From assembly GCF_035943815.1 (NCBI RefSeq), contig NZ_DASZBU010000010.1:62001-126000 (forward strand): a DNA stretch of 64,000 nt, in the 5' to 3' direction. Numbering within the stretch: position 1 is the first letter of the stretch; each line of letters begins with the position of its first letter. Origin of the DNA: Frateuria_A sp035943815. GTDB taxonomy: Bacteria; Pseudomonadota; Gammaproteobacteria; Xanthomonadales; Rhodanobacteraceae. The notes beneath the pieces were generated by a model. The model saw only the letters and a program-made list of their open reading frames with translations, made no database searches and had not been told where the DNA came from. Position numbers and translations under genes: made by a program. Below are positions 35,375 to 43,288 of this stretch, piece by piece.

Positions 35375-35441
35375 AGCGGGCTTGCCCGTGATGCTCGGCC
35401 AGAGCGCCAGGCCGACCGAAAGGCATCGCGGGCAAGTCCAC
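35375..35441. repeat. REP-like long inverted repeat
   Basis: GCGGGCTTGCCCGTGATGC and GCATCGCGGGCAAGTCCAC form two imperfectly matching arms about 28 bases apart. This resembles the paired REP elements known from pseudomonads. It lies just beyond the stop of the exported GH13 gene (35456) and could protect or end that mRNA. Confidence 0.6.
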
Positions 35442-35455
35442 CGCCCTGCGGACAG

Positions 35456-37468
35456 CTACTGCGCGAGGATCGCGCCGTAGTGTCCGTTCACGTTGAGCGT
35501 CACCTGGCCATTTTGCACCGTATAGGTGGTGCCCGAGATCTGGTCGGTGAGCAGGCTGCCGTTGGTCACGCTAAGTTGCCATACGGGTACGTTTACCGAA
35601 TGCGTAACCGAATCGTTGTTGAGCACCACGGCAATGCGGTTGGCGGCATCGAAGCGGCCATAGGCATAGAGCTTGGACGTGTCGTCGGTCAGCAGCGTCA
35701 GGAACGAGCCGGTGCGCAGCGCGGGGTAGGCGTTGCGGATCGCGATCAGCTTCTGGGTCAGCGCGACCGCGCTGTTGGTAGAGCTGCCGACGGTCCAGTC
35801 GAAGGTACGGCGGTTGTCCGGGTCGGCACCGCCCTGCATGCCGTATTCGTCGCCGTAGTAGATGGTCGGCGTGCCCACATAGGTCATCTGGAAGAACAGC
35901 GCCAGGTAGGTCTTCCAGATGTCGCCGCCGGCACGCTGGCCGAAGCGGGTGACGTCGTGACTGCCGAGCGCGTTGCTCATGCTCTGCTGCACGTTGGTCG
36001 GGTAGTTCGCGCGGGTGCCGTGCAGCCAGCTGTCGAACTGGCTGGTCGGGATCGAGGCTGTGTTGCCGTTGTAGTCCTGGCCGGTGATCCACTCGGAGAC
36101 GGGCTGCATGAAGCCGTCGTAGTTCATCGCGCCGTCCCACTGGTCGCCGCCGTCGGTCCAAGGACCTGCATTGCCCCAGAATTCGCCCAGGATTTCCGCG
36201 TTGGGGTTCACCGATTTCACCGCGCTGCGCAGTTCGGCCATGATCTGGTGATTGGTCGCGTCGCTGCCGTTGTTGCCAGCCGCATCGAGGTACTGTGCCG
36301 CGTCAAGGCGCCAGCCGTCTATGGCGTAGGGGGCCTTAAGGTAGGTCTGCACGACCGAGCTGCTGCTGCCGTAGATCGCGTTGCGCACGACCGAGCCGCT
36401 GGCGCCGTAGTCGAGCTTGGGCATGCTGGAGATGCCGAAGAAGGCGGAGTACGTGCCCGGCCAGGTCTGGAACGTGTAGTAGCTGTACCACGGGCTAGAC
36501 TGGGACTCGTAGGCGCCGGTCGTGGTCCACCAGTTGTAGCGGTCGAACCAGGCGTGGGTGTCGCCGGTATGGTTGAACACGCCGTCGAGGATCAGGTAAC
36601 CCTTCGGTCCGTTGGCGGTGCCGTGGATGTCGGCGGCCAGCGTCTGCAGCAGTGCGTTGCTGCCGAACGCCGGGTCGACCTGGGTGTAGTCCTCGGTGTC
36701 GTATTTGTGGTTGGTCGGCGAGAGGAAGATCGGGTTGAGGTAGATGATGTCGGCGCCGACGGTGTTCTTGATATAGCCGAGCTTCTGGTCGATGCCGGCC
36801 AGGTCGCCGCCGAAGAACACGGCGCTGTTGCAGCCGCCTACGTTGGACACCACGCTCGAACCCCAGGCATGCTTCTCGGTGGCGCAGCCGGCGTAAGTGT
36901 ACTGGCCGTTGGTTACGTCGTTCGTGGTGTCGCCGTTGTAGAAGCGGTCCGGGAAGATCTGGTACATCACGCCGTTCTTCATCCATGCCGGGGTGGTGAA
37001 GCCCGGGACGATGAAGAAGTCGCCCGAGGACGGTTCGGCGGAGGTAATGCCCGCAGCGTTGAGCCAAGCCGTCGAGGTGCCGTCGTTGATCTGGAAGCGG
37101 TAGTACTTTTCCGAGGCGCTGGCCGGGATGGTGCCCTTCCAGAAGTCGAAGTTGCCGGTGGCGTCGTTCGCCGACCAACTCATAGCCACCCAGTGGAATA
37201 AGCCATCGGCGTTGTCGTAATACTTGATGTTGGCGCTGGTGATGTCGCCCTTGAATGTGCGCAGGGTGAGCGTGACCGCCTGTGTGGCGGTGGGTTCGGC
37301 ATGGTTGTCGTACAGCGGGCCCTGGTCGTGGAAAAGGCCGTTCCACTCCACGTTGTTGTCGTTGGTGGCTGCCAGCAGGGCCGGCGAGTGCAGGGCGTAG
37401 AGCGCCAGTGCCGCGAGGATTGCGGCAGTGACCTTTCCGCGGCGTGCCTTCTGTACATGGTTGCGCAT
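35456..37468 (-). CDS. Exported GH13 alpha-amylase/neopullulanase-like enzyme
   Basis: A 670-aa protein with a signal peptide (KVTAAILAALALYALHSPALLAA... type) and an N-terminal beta domain of about 115 residues containing VTLTLRTFKGDITSANIKYY. The GH13 barrel follows, opening at GVMYQIFPDRFYNGDTTNDV and carrying DGVFNHTG, IDGWRLDAAQYLD (nucleophile Asp), EILGEFWG (acid/base Glu) and LGSHDVTR, then a C-terminal beta domain. The N-terminal domain and barrel order match neopullulanase/cyclomaltodextrinase and type II amylopullulanase relatives, which cleave alpha-1,4 and sometimes alpha-1,6 bonds. It lies 95 bases downstream of the GH31 gene behind a hairpin and is probably expressed from that gene's promoter. 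Confidence 0.9.
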   Translation of the reverse strand: MRNHVQKARRGKVTAAILAALALYALHSPALLAATNDNNVEWNGLFHDQGPLYDNHAEPTATQAVTLTLRTFKGDITSANIKYYDNADGLFHWVAMSWSANDATGNFDFWKGTIPASASEKYYRFQINDGTSTAWLNAAGITSAEPSSGDFFIVPGFTTPAWMKNGVMYQIFPDRFYNGDTTNDVTNGQYTYAGCATEKHAWGSSVVSNVGGCNSAVFFGGDLAGIDQKLGYIKNTVGADIIYLNPIFLSPTNHKYDTEDYTQVDPAFGSNALLQTLAADIHGTANGPKGYLILDGVFNHTGDTHAWFDRYNWWTTTGAYESQSSPWYSYYTFQTWPGTYSAFFGISSMPKLDYGASGSVVRNAIYGSSSSVVQTYLKAPYAIDGWRLDAAQYLDAAGNNGSDATNHQIMAELRSAVKSVNPNAEILGEFWGNAGPWTDGGDQWDGAMNYDGFMQPVSEWITGQDYNGNTASIPTSQFDSWLHGTRANYPTNVQQSMSNALGSHDVTRFGQRAGGDIWKTYLALFFQMTYVGTPTIYYGDEYGMQGGADPDNRRTFDWTVGSSTNSAVALTQKLIAIRNAYPALRTGSFLTLLTDDTSKLYAYGRFDAANRIAVVLNNDSVTHSVNVPVWQLSVTNGSLLTDQISGTTYTVQNGQVTLNVNGHYGAILAQ

Positions 37469-37520
37469 GAGACCTCCCTCCCGATGAAGACCTTGCGCCG
37501 CGCGGCGCCGAGTGGAAGAG

Positions 37521-37551
37521 CCCTGCAGGAGCGGAGCCGCTCCCGCATGGG
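37521..37551. repeat. REP-like hairpin between GH31 and GH13 genes
   Basis: TGCAGGAGCGG and CCGCTCCCGCA pair with one mismatch around AG, extended by CCC/GGG outside. It lies in the 95-base gap between two genes on the same strand and may set their relative mRNA levels. Confidence 0.6.
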
Positions 37552-37563
37552 CTCACCCGGCGG

Positions 37564-40035
37564 CTACCGCCCCAGCGTGATGTTTTGCGCCATGCCGGCC
37601 GTGATGCGCACGTAGGTGACGGGACCGAAGCGGTCCTGGCCGACGGCCCAGCCGTCGTCCTTCGAAGCGCGCAGTGCCTCGACACCGGCAAAGCCTTCCA
37701 GCGCACGGCCGTTGCTGCTCACCGACCGCGCCGCTTGGCCATGGAATTTCAGCAGCCAGGAGCGCAGCGCTGGTTTGTAGCTGCCCTGCGGGGCGGCGAG
37801 GGCGAAGCTGACGGCGTCATCCTGCACCTGCAGCTGCATGGATTGCAGGAAGTAGCCGCCCTGTTCGTAGCCATAGGTGGTGCCGTCGTCGTCGTAGTAG
37901 TCGAAACGGCTGGCATGGGACGCGGGGAACAGCTCCACTTCCAGCTCGGTAAGCGGGTGCTGGCCGACATAGTCCATTGGCGGTGCGAGCGGAATGATCG
38001 CGCCTTCGCGTACGTACAGCGGAATATCGCTCCAGCCCTTCGCGTCGGCCTGGTGCTGGATCGTCTGTTCGCCGGCGTAGTGCTTGCCGCTGAACCAGTC
38101 GATCCATGCACCCGCGGGCAGGTAGACCGGCTTGACGGTCTGACCCTGCTCGACCACCGGCGCCACCAGCAGGCTGTCGCCGAACAGCCAGGCGTCGTAG
38201 TCGTTGCGAAGGTTCGGATCGTTCGGCCAGTCGAACAGCAGCGGACGGACCAGTCCGATGCCGGTGGCGCGGCGCTTGTGCTCGTAGCTGTAGATGTAGG
38301 GAATCAGCGACTGGCGCAGCCGGATCGCATCGGTGGCCGCCTTCTCGGCGACGGGGCCGTAGACCCAGGGCTGGCGGTGCTGACCGAGCTCACCGTGTAC
38401 ACGGAACACCGGTGTGAAGGCGCCGAACTGGATCCAGCGTGCGTAGTTCTCGGGCGTCGGCGTGCCGCCCTTGAAGCCGCCGCCGTCCATGCCCCATTGC
38501 ATGGCTCCGACGTTGATCGCGCTGAGCATGCGCTGGCGCTGGCCGGCCATGCTGGCGAAACCGGTGCGGATGTCACCCGACCACAGGCCGTAGGCGTAGC
38601 GCTGCGCGCCCAGGTAGAAGTTTCGATTGAGCGACCACACGCGCAGGTCGGAAATGGCGCGCTGGCCGTCGTAGAGCGCACGCTGCATGTCCATGTGCTG
38701 CAGGTCGACGGCGACGTCGTCGGCCTCGTCGTTCCACCAGCCGACCATGCCGGTGGCAAAGGAATGCTTGAGCGCGGCGTTGAAGAACCAGGCGCGCGCC
38801 GACGGGTTGGCGAAGTCGATCTCGCGCACGGGCTTGCCGGAAAAGTAGTCCGGCGCGGGGTCGCTCTGCGCCAGCCAGTAGCCGTGCTCGCTGGCCTCGC
38901 GGCCCTCCACGGTGTGGAGATGGATGCGCGGCTTCATGATGCCGGTAAGGTGCACGCCCTGGGCGTCGAGCAGCGACTTTAGCCGGCCGCTGTCGCCGTC
39001 CGGGAATTTGTGCTCGTTCCAGCGGAACTCGCCGTAGTCGTCCTCGCCCCAGGCCTTCCAGTCGAAGTCGAGGGTGAAGTTGTCCAGCGGAATGTGGCGC
39101 TCGCGGTAACCGTGGACGATGTCCAGCAGCTCCTTCTGGTCGATGCCCCATTGGCTGTTGGTGAAACCCATCGCCCACTTCGGGAACAGCGGACTGCGGC
39201 CGCTGACCTGCGCCAGCGCGCCGAAGATCGCGTGCGGATCGCCGAGGAACACGTAGTAGTCCAGGCCGCCATCGAACATGCGCGCGTCGATGCGCGTGTC
39301 GCCCAGCGCGATCTGCCCACCGACGCCGTCGACCAGCACGCCGTAGCCGGCGGTGGTCCACACGAACGGCGCGCCGGCATGGCCCTGCTCGCCGGCAGTG
39401 ATGGTGCGATAACCGTCGCGCAGCAGGCCGGCGGTGGCCGGCTCGACCGCGTCGAAGCCGCCGATGCCGTACATCGACTCGCCCTTGGCGTGGATGAGGC
39501 TCAGCCGCCCATGCGCCAGCGAGCCCAGTGCGAACTGGCGCAGCAGCGGCTGCTGACCGGGCAGGCCGATGCGCAGGTCCCCCTCCTGTTTGTCCCATAC
39601 CGCGTCGAGCTGCGCGGAGTGCAGGCGCGCGCCGGCGTCATCGCGGGAGATCTCGGCGACCGGGGCATGCGCGGCCTGCGGGGCCGGATCGACCACGATG
39701 GTCGGCGTCGGCGTGCGGCCGGCGGCACGGTATTGCACGTGCAGGACGCCCGGCGCAGCTAGCTCGACGCGCAACGTGTCGTCGCCCAGCGGGATGTCGA
39801 AACCGGGCGCGGCAGGGGCGGGTGAAGCGGACTTGGCCGGCGCAACGTGCGCCCGGGCCTTGGAAAGCGATGCAGCAGGGGATGGTGACACCAGCAGTAC
39901 TCCGACGACTAACCACGTGATCGGCTTGGTCGACGCGAGCTTGAACTTTGTGAAAAGCGCGTCGAGCCGGGCACGGCGGCGCTCATGGTAGGTCGCTGTG
40001 GCCGAGGTACGACACCCGTTTGCATACGTATTCAT
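37564..40035 (-). CDS. GH31 alpha-glucosidase, exported
   Basis: A GH31 TIM-barrel glucosidase of 823 aa if it starts at the ATG at 40035 (another is at 40044). Key blocks: FPKWAMGFTNSQWGIDQKEL, PLDNFTLDFDWKAWGEDDYG, the nucleophile region MVGWWNDEADD, the acid/base region LWSGDIRTGF, and late FGDSLLVAPVVEQGQTV. A hydrophobic stretch, ITWLVVGVLLVSPSPAAS, is the likely signal peptide, but it lies about 40 residues from the ATG. The operator (40021-40034) and a -10-like box fall inside the upstream codons, so the real start may be further in; no ATG is available there, and a GTG at 39891 would lose the signal. Probable role: trimming glucose from alpha-glucans in the periplasm. Confidence 0.88.
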   Translation of the reverse strand: MNTYANGCRTSATATYHERRRARLDALFTKFKLASTKPITWLVVGVLLVSPSPAASLSKARAHVAPAKSASPAPAAPGFDIPLGDDTLRVELAAPGVLHVQYRAAGRTPTPTIVVDPAPQAAHAPVAEISRDDAGARLHSAQLDAVWDKQEGDLRIGLPGQQPLLRQFALGSLAHGRLSLIHAKGESMYGIGGFDAVEPATAGLLRDGYRTITAGEQGHAGAPFVWTTAGYGVLVDGVGGQIALGDTRIDARMFDGGLDYYVFLGDPHAIFGALAQVSGRSPLFPKWAMGFTNSQWGIDQKELLDIVHGYRERHIPLDNFTLDFDWKAWGEDDYGEFRWNEHKFPDGDSGRLKSLLDAQGVHLTGIMKPRIHLHTVEGREASEHGYWLAQSDPAPDYFSGKPVREIDFANPSARAWFFNAALKHSFATGMVGWWNDEADDVAVDLQHMDMQRALYDGQRAISDLRVWSLNRNFYLGAQRYAYGLWSGDIRTGFASMAGQRQRMLSAINVGAMQWGMDGGGFKGGTPTPENYARWIQFGAFTPVFRVHGELGQHRQPWVYGPVAEKAATDAIRLRQSLIPYIYSYEHKRRATGIGLVRPLLFDWPNDPNLRNDYDAWLFGDSLLVAPVVEQGQTVKPVYLPAGAWIDWFSGKHYAGEQTIQHQADAKGWSDIPLYVREGAIIPLAPPMDYVGQHPLTELEVELFPASHASRFDYYDDDGTTYGYEQGGYFLQSMQLQVQDDAVSFALAAPQGSYKPALRSWLLKFHGQAARSVSSNGRALEGFAGVEALRASKDDGWAVGQDRFGPVTYVRITAGMAQNITLGR
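39985..40034 (-). promoter_or_regulatory. Operator and -10-like box of the GH31-GH13 operon
   Basis: On the minus strand TGAATACGTATGCA (40034-40021), 30 bases, then TACCAT (39990-39985), the same hexamer as at 35292. If this is the promoter, transcription starts near 39978, inside the nominal GH31 frame. Confidence 0.75.
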
Positions 40036-40117
40036 GTGCGGCATGACGCGTTTTTCCGATGGTGCGGCGCACGGTACGCGAGGCGTCCAAACGGACTCAA
40101 CCGTACGCGAGATGAAT

Positions 40118-41692
40118 TCACTCGAGGATCACCGAAGCATAGGCCGGCAGCTGCAGTTGGCCGGCCGCGACCCGCACGCCGGGCAGGCTGGCCAGGCGCA
40201 CGCGGCCGTAGTGGCGCAGGGCATCGCCAAGCGTGAGCGTCTGCGGCTGGCGCGAAAGGTTGTGTACGACCAGCACCTGGCCGCTGGCGTCCGACAGTTC
40301 CCAGGCGGCCAGCCGCGGGTTGGTGATGGTGGGGACGTGCAGCACGCCGTCGCGCAGCACGGGCAATTCGCGCCGCCAGCCGATCAGCGCGCGGTACCAG
40401 GCCAGCAGCGAGTGCGGATCATCCTGCTCGGCATCGACCGAAACGGCCGGGCCATCGCCGGCGCTGAACGCCTTCCAGCGGCTCTCGCCCGTGCCGTGCG
40501 GATCGCGATGCCAGCGCATCGGTTCGCGCAGATCCGGGTCGGGCTTGGTGCCGCGCATGCCCAGCTCCTCGCCGTAATAGAGGAAAGTGCGGCCGGGCAG
40601 GGTGAGCAGCATGGCCGCCGCCACGCGCATGTGCCGCGCGTCGCCGCCCAACTGGCTCATCACCCGCTCCTGGTCGTGATTGGACAGGAACGGGGCATCG
40701 CGGCCGGCCGGGATCGCGGCTGCGGTGCGCGCGAGCAGGTCGCCCAGGCCGTAGTTGCGTTCGCTGGTGGCGCTGCGGATGAGTTGCGCGGCCAGCGGAA
40801 AGTCGAACACCGCATCGAGCGAGCCGTACCAGGGAGCCAACTGCCCGGGATCGTCGCGGGTCACCTCGCCGACCAGGTAGGCCCCAGGATGCATCTTGGT
40901 CATGGCTGAGCGGAAGCTGCTCCACCATGCGAGATTCCGCTGCAGTATCGCCGGATCGTCCACCTGGCCGGGAAAGTCGGCATAGATGTGTCGCGCGGCA
41001 TCCAGACGGAAGCCATCCACGCCCCGGGCCAGCCAGAAACGGCCGATGTCGTCGATCGCGGTACGCACGGCGGGCGTATCGAAATCGAGGTCCGGCATGT
41101 CGCCGGTGAAGACGCCCAGATAATGCTGCGCGCCCAGCGCGTGCCAGGCTTGGCCGCCGGTGGCGCTGGCCGCGTGGAGGTCGGTGCCGGCGGTGGCCCA
41201 GCTGTACCAGGCGTGGTGCGGGTCATGCGGCTCCCGCGCCGCGAGAAACCAGGGATGACGGTCGCTGGTGTGGTTGACCACCAGATCGAGGATCACCTCG
41301 ATGCCGCGCCGGTGCGCTTCGCGCAGCAGGCGGTCGAAGTCGGCCAGCGTTCCGTACTGCGGGTTGATGGCCTCGTAATCGGTGATGTCGTAGCCGTGGT
41401 AACTGGGCGAGGGGTTGATCGGCATCAGCCAGATGCCGTCGACGCCGAGCGACTTGAGGTAGTCGAGCCTGGCGGTGACGCCATTGAGATCGCCGATGCC
41501 GTCGCCGTTGGTGTCGTACCAGGCGCGCACGAAAATTTCGTACCAGACGCCGGAACGTGTCGTTGCCGTGGGATCGGATGCGGCGGTCGCGGAAGGCGCG
41601 GAGCCGCCCAGCACGAGCAGCGCCAGAAGAAACAATGAACCGATGCGTCGAATCACAGCTCGTTCTCCGCCAGGCATGACGCCAGTGCTCAT
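40118..41692 (-). CDS. Exported GH13 alpha-amylase/alpha-glucosidase
   Basis: A 524-aa protein with a signal peptide (IGSLFLLALLVLGGSAPSATA) and a GH13 barrel: WYEIFVRAWYDTNGDGIGDL, SPSYHGYDITDYEAINPQYG, DLVVNHTS, VDGFRLDAARH (nucleophile Asp), YLVGEVTRDD (acid/base Glu) and FLSNHDQER. The GIGDLNGV element recalls oligosaccharide-acting members such as exported alpha-glucosidases and maltodextrinases. Its ATG overlaps the halogenase stop (ATGA); an in-frame ATG at 41677 is equally possible. It is third in the TonB receptor-halogenase-GH13 unit. Confidence 0.9.
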   Translation of the reverse strand: MSTGVMPGGERAVIRRIGSLFLLALLVLGGSAPSATAASDPTATTRSGVWYEIFVRAWYDTNGDGIGDLNGVTARLDYLKSLGVDGIWLMPINPSPSYHGYDITDYEAINPQYGTLADFDRLLREAHRRGIEVILDLVVNHTSDRHPWFLAAREPHDPHHAWYSWATAGTDLHAASATGGQAWHALGAQHYLGVFTGDMPDLDFDTPAVRTAIDDIGRFWLARGVDGFRLDAARHIYADFPGQVDDPAILQRNLAWWSSFRSAMTKMHPGAYLVGEVTRDDPGQLAPWYGSLDAVFDFPLAAQLIRSATSERNYGLGDLLARTAAAIPAGRDAPFLSNHDQERVMSQLGGDARHMRVAAAMLLTLPGRTFLYYGEELGMRGTKPDPDLREPMRWHRDPHGTGESRWKAFSAGDGPAVSVDAEQDDPHSLLAWYRALIGWRRELPVLRDGVLHVPTITNPRLAAWELSDASGQVLVVHNLSRQPQTLTLGDALRHYGRVRLASLPGVRVAAGQLQLPAYASVILE

Positions 41693-43197
41693 GCGGCCAC
41701 GCGGCCGGCTGCGCGCGCCACGAACTGCTCGTGTGGCGGCAAGGTGTTTTTCGCACGGCCGATCAGCGTACGGATGTCGGCGAGGAAACCGTCCAGCTGC
41801 TCATCGGTCAGTGCATCGGCCAGCGGGTGGTGGCGCGCAGGTTCGATACGCTGCCCCAGCAGCACCTGCACCCAGCCGGGCTCGGTGAACAGCTCGTCCG
41901 ACTCGCGGAAGACCATGCCGGTGCGACGGAACAGGTCGATGCGGCGCGCCAGCGAGGGCGGGATCTCCATCGCGCCGCACTGCCGCCAGAACGGCGTGTC
42001 GGTGCGCTCGGTGGCCTTGTAGTGCAGGATCAGGAAATCGCGCACGCGTTCGTACTCGAAGCGGGTCTGGCGGTTGTACTCGTCCACCAGTTGCGGATCG
42101 CATTGGCGGTCGGGGAACATCGCCAGCAGGCGGCTGATGCCCGATTGCACCAGGTGGATGCTGGTCGATTCGAGCGGTTCCATGAAGCCGGCGGCCAGGC
42201 CCAGCGCGAGGCAGTTGCGGCTCCATGCCAGGCGGCGCATGCCGGTGACAAAGCGCAGCGGCCGCGGATCGCCCAGCGGTTCGGTCTCCAGGTTCGCCAG
42301 CAGTTGCGCGGTAGCTTCGTCGTCGCTGACGAAGCGGCTGCAGTAGACGTGGCCGTTGCCCGTGCGATGGCGCAGCGGGATGCGCCACTGCCAGCCGGCC
42401 GTGCGCGCGCTGGCCTGGGTGTACGGGCGCATCCGGTCGCCCGGCGCGCTGGCCACCGCCAGTGCGCGATCACAGGGCAGCCAGTGCTGCCAGTTCTCGT
42501 ATCCGGTGTGGAGCGCCTCCTCGATCAGCAGGCCGCGAAAGCCCGAGCAGTCGATGAAGAAATCGCCTTCGACGCGTTCGCCGCCCTCCAGCTGCAGTGA
42601 TTCGATGAAGCCGTCGCCGTCGCGCAGCCGCACCTGTACCACCTTGCCCTCGATGCGCTGCACCATGCCGGGCGCGATGCGCTCGCGCAGGTACTGGGCG
42701 TAGCGCGAAGCATCGAAATGGTAGGCGTAGCGGATGCCGCCTAGCGGACTGTCCGGCACGGCCTCCAATGGCGCAAAGCGGTTCTCGTCGGCCGCCGCGG
42801 CATTGAGCGAATAGGCCCAAAGCCCCGGCGCGTCCGCACGGCTGTGGCTGCGCAGCCAGTAGTGGTGGAACGGGGTCAGCCCCAGCGGCAGGCCGAGGTC
42901 GCCGAAGGCATGCAGGTACGAATCGCCGAGCCGGCCGAAATCGTTGAGCTGCACGCCGAGTTTGTAGGTGCCGTGCACGAAGCGCAGCATTTCGTCCTCG
43001 TCGATGCCGAGGAAACGGTTGATGTGGCGGATCTGCGGAATGGTCGCCTCGCCCACGCCGACGGTGCCGATCTGCGCCGATTCGACCAGGCGTATGGCAA
43101 CACCCGGGCCTAGCGCCCGTGCGAGCAACGTCGCCGCCATCCAGCCGGCGGTGCCACCGCCCACGATCACGACGTGCCGGATGCGCGTGTCGTTCAT
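41689..43197 (-). CDS. Tryptophan-halogenase-family flavoprotein of the TonB/starch locus
   Basis: A 502-aa FAD-dependent protein with the dinucleotide fold IVGGGTAGWMAA, the halogenase signature WQWRIP, a Lys in GTYKLGVQLNDF at the place of the catalytic lysine of known halogenases, and Glu in MEPLESTSIHLV at the place of the second catalytic residue. Homologues are very often found beside TonB-dependent receptors and glycoside hydrolases in Xanthomonas and Caulobacter relatives, where the substrate is unknown. It has no signal peptide, so it acts in the cytoplasm unless carried out another way. It lies between the receptor (past a hairpin terminator) and the GH13 gene it overlaps. Confidence 0.92.
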   Translation of the reverse strand: MNDTRIRHVVIVGGGTAGWMAATLLARALGPGVAIRLVESAQIGTVGVGEATIPQIRHINRFLGIDEDEMLRFVHGTYKLGVQLNDFGRLGDSYLHAFGDLGLPLGLTPFHHYWLRSHSRADAPGLWAYSLNAAAADENRFAPLEAVPDSPLGGIRYAYHFDASRYAQYLRERIAPGMVQRIEGKVVQVRLRDGDGFIESLQLEGGERVEGDFFIDCSGFRGLLIEEALHTGYENWQHWLPCDRALAVASAPGDRMRPYTQASARTAGWQWRIPLRHRTGNGHVYCSRFVSDDEATAQLLANLETEPLGDPRPLRFVTGMRRLAWSRNCLALGLAAGFMEPLESTSIHLVQSGISRLLAMFPDRQCDPQLVDEYNRQTRFEYERVRDFLILHYKATERTDTPFWRQCGAMEIPPSLARRIDLFRRTGMVFRESDELFTEPGWVQVLLGQRIEPARHHPLADALTDEQLDGFLADIRTLIGRAKNTLPPHEQFVARAAGRVAA

Positions 43198-43237
43198 GCG
43201 TCGCTCCTGTCGCTGGATGCCGCCGCGGCGGGCATGG

Positions 43238-43272
43238 AAAAAAAAGCCCCGCCGGAGGACACACGGCGGGGC
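43238..43272 (-). terminator. Intrinsic terminator between TonB receptor and halogenase genes
   Basis: On the minus strand GCCCCGCCG, a nine-base loop, CGGCGGGGC, then eight T residues. It starts 17 bases past the receptor stop. The halogenase and GH13 genes downstream would be reached only by read-through or by a promoter of their own, which I cannot see. Confidence 0.88.
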
Positions 43273-43288
43273 ACGGGGAGGCTACTTC

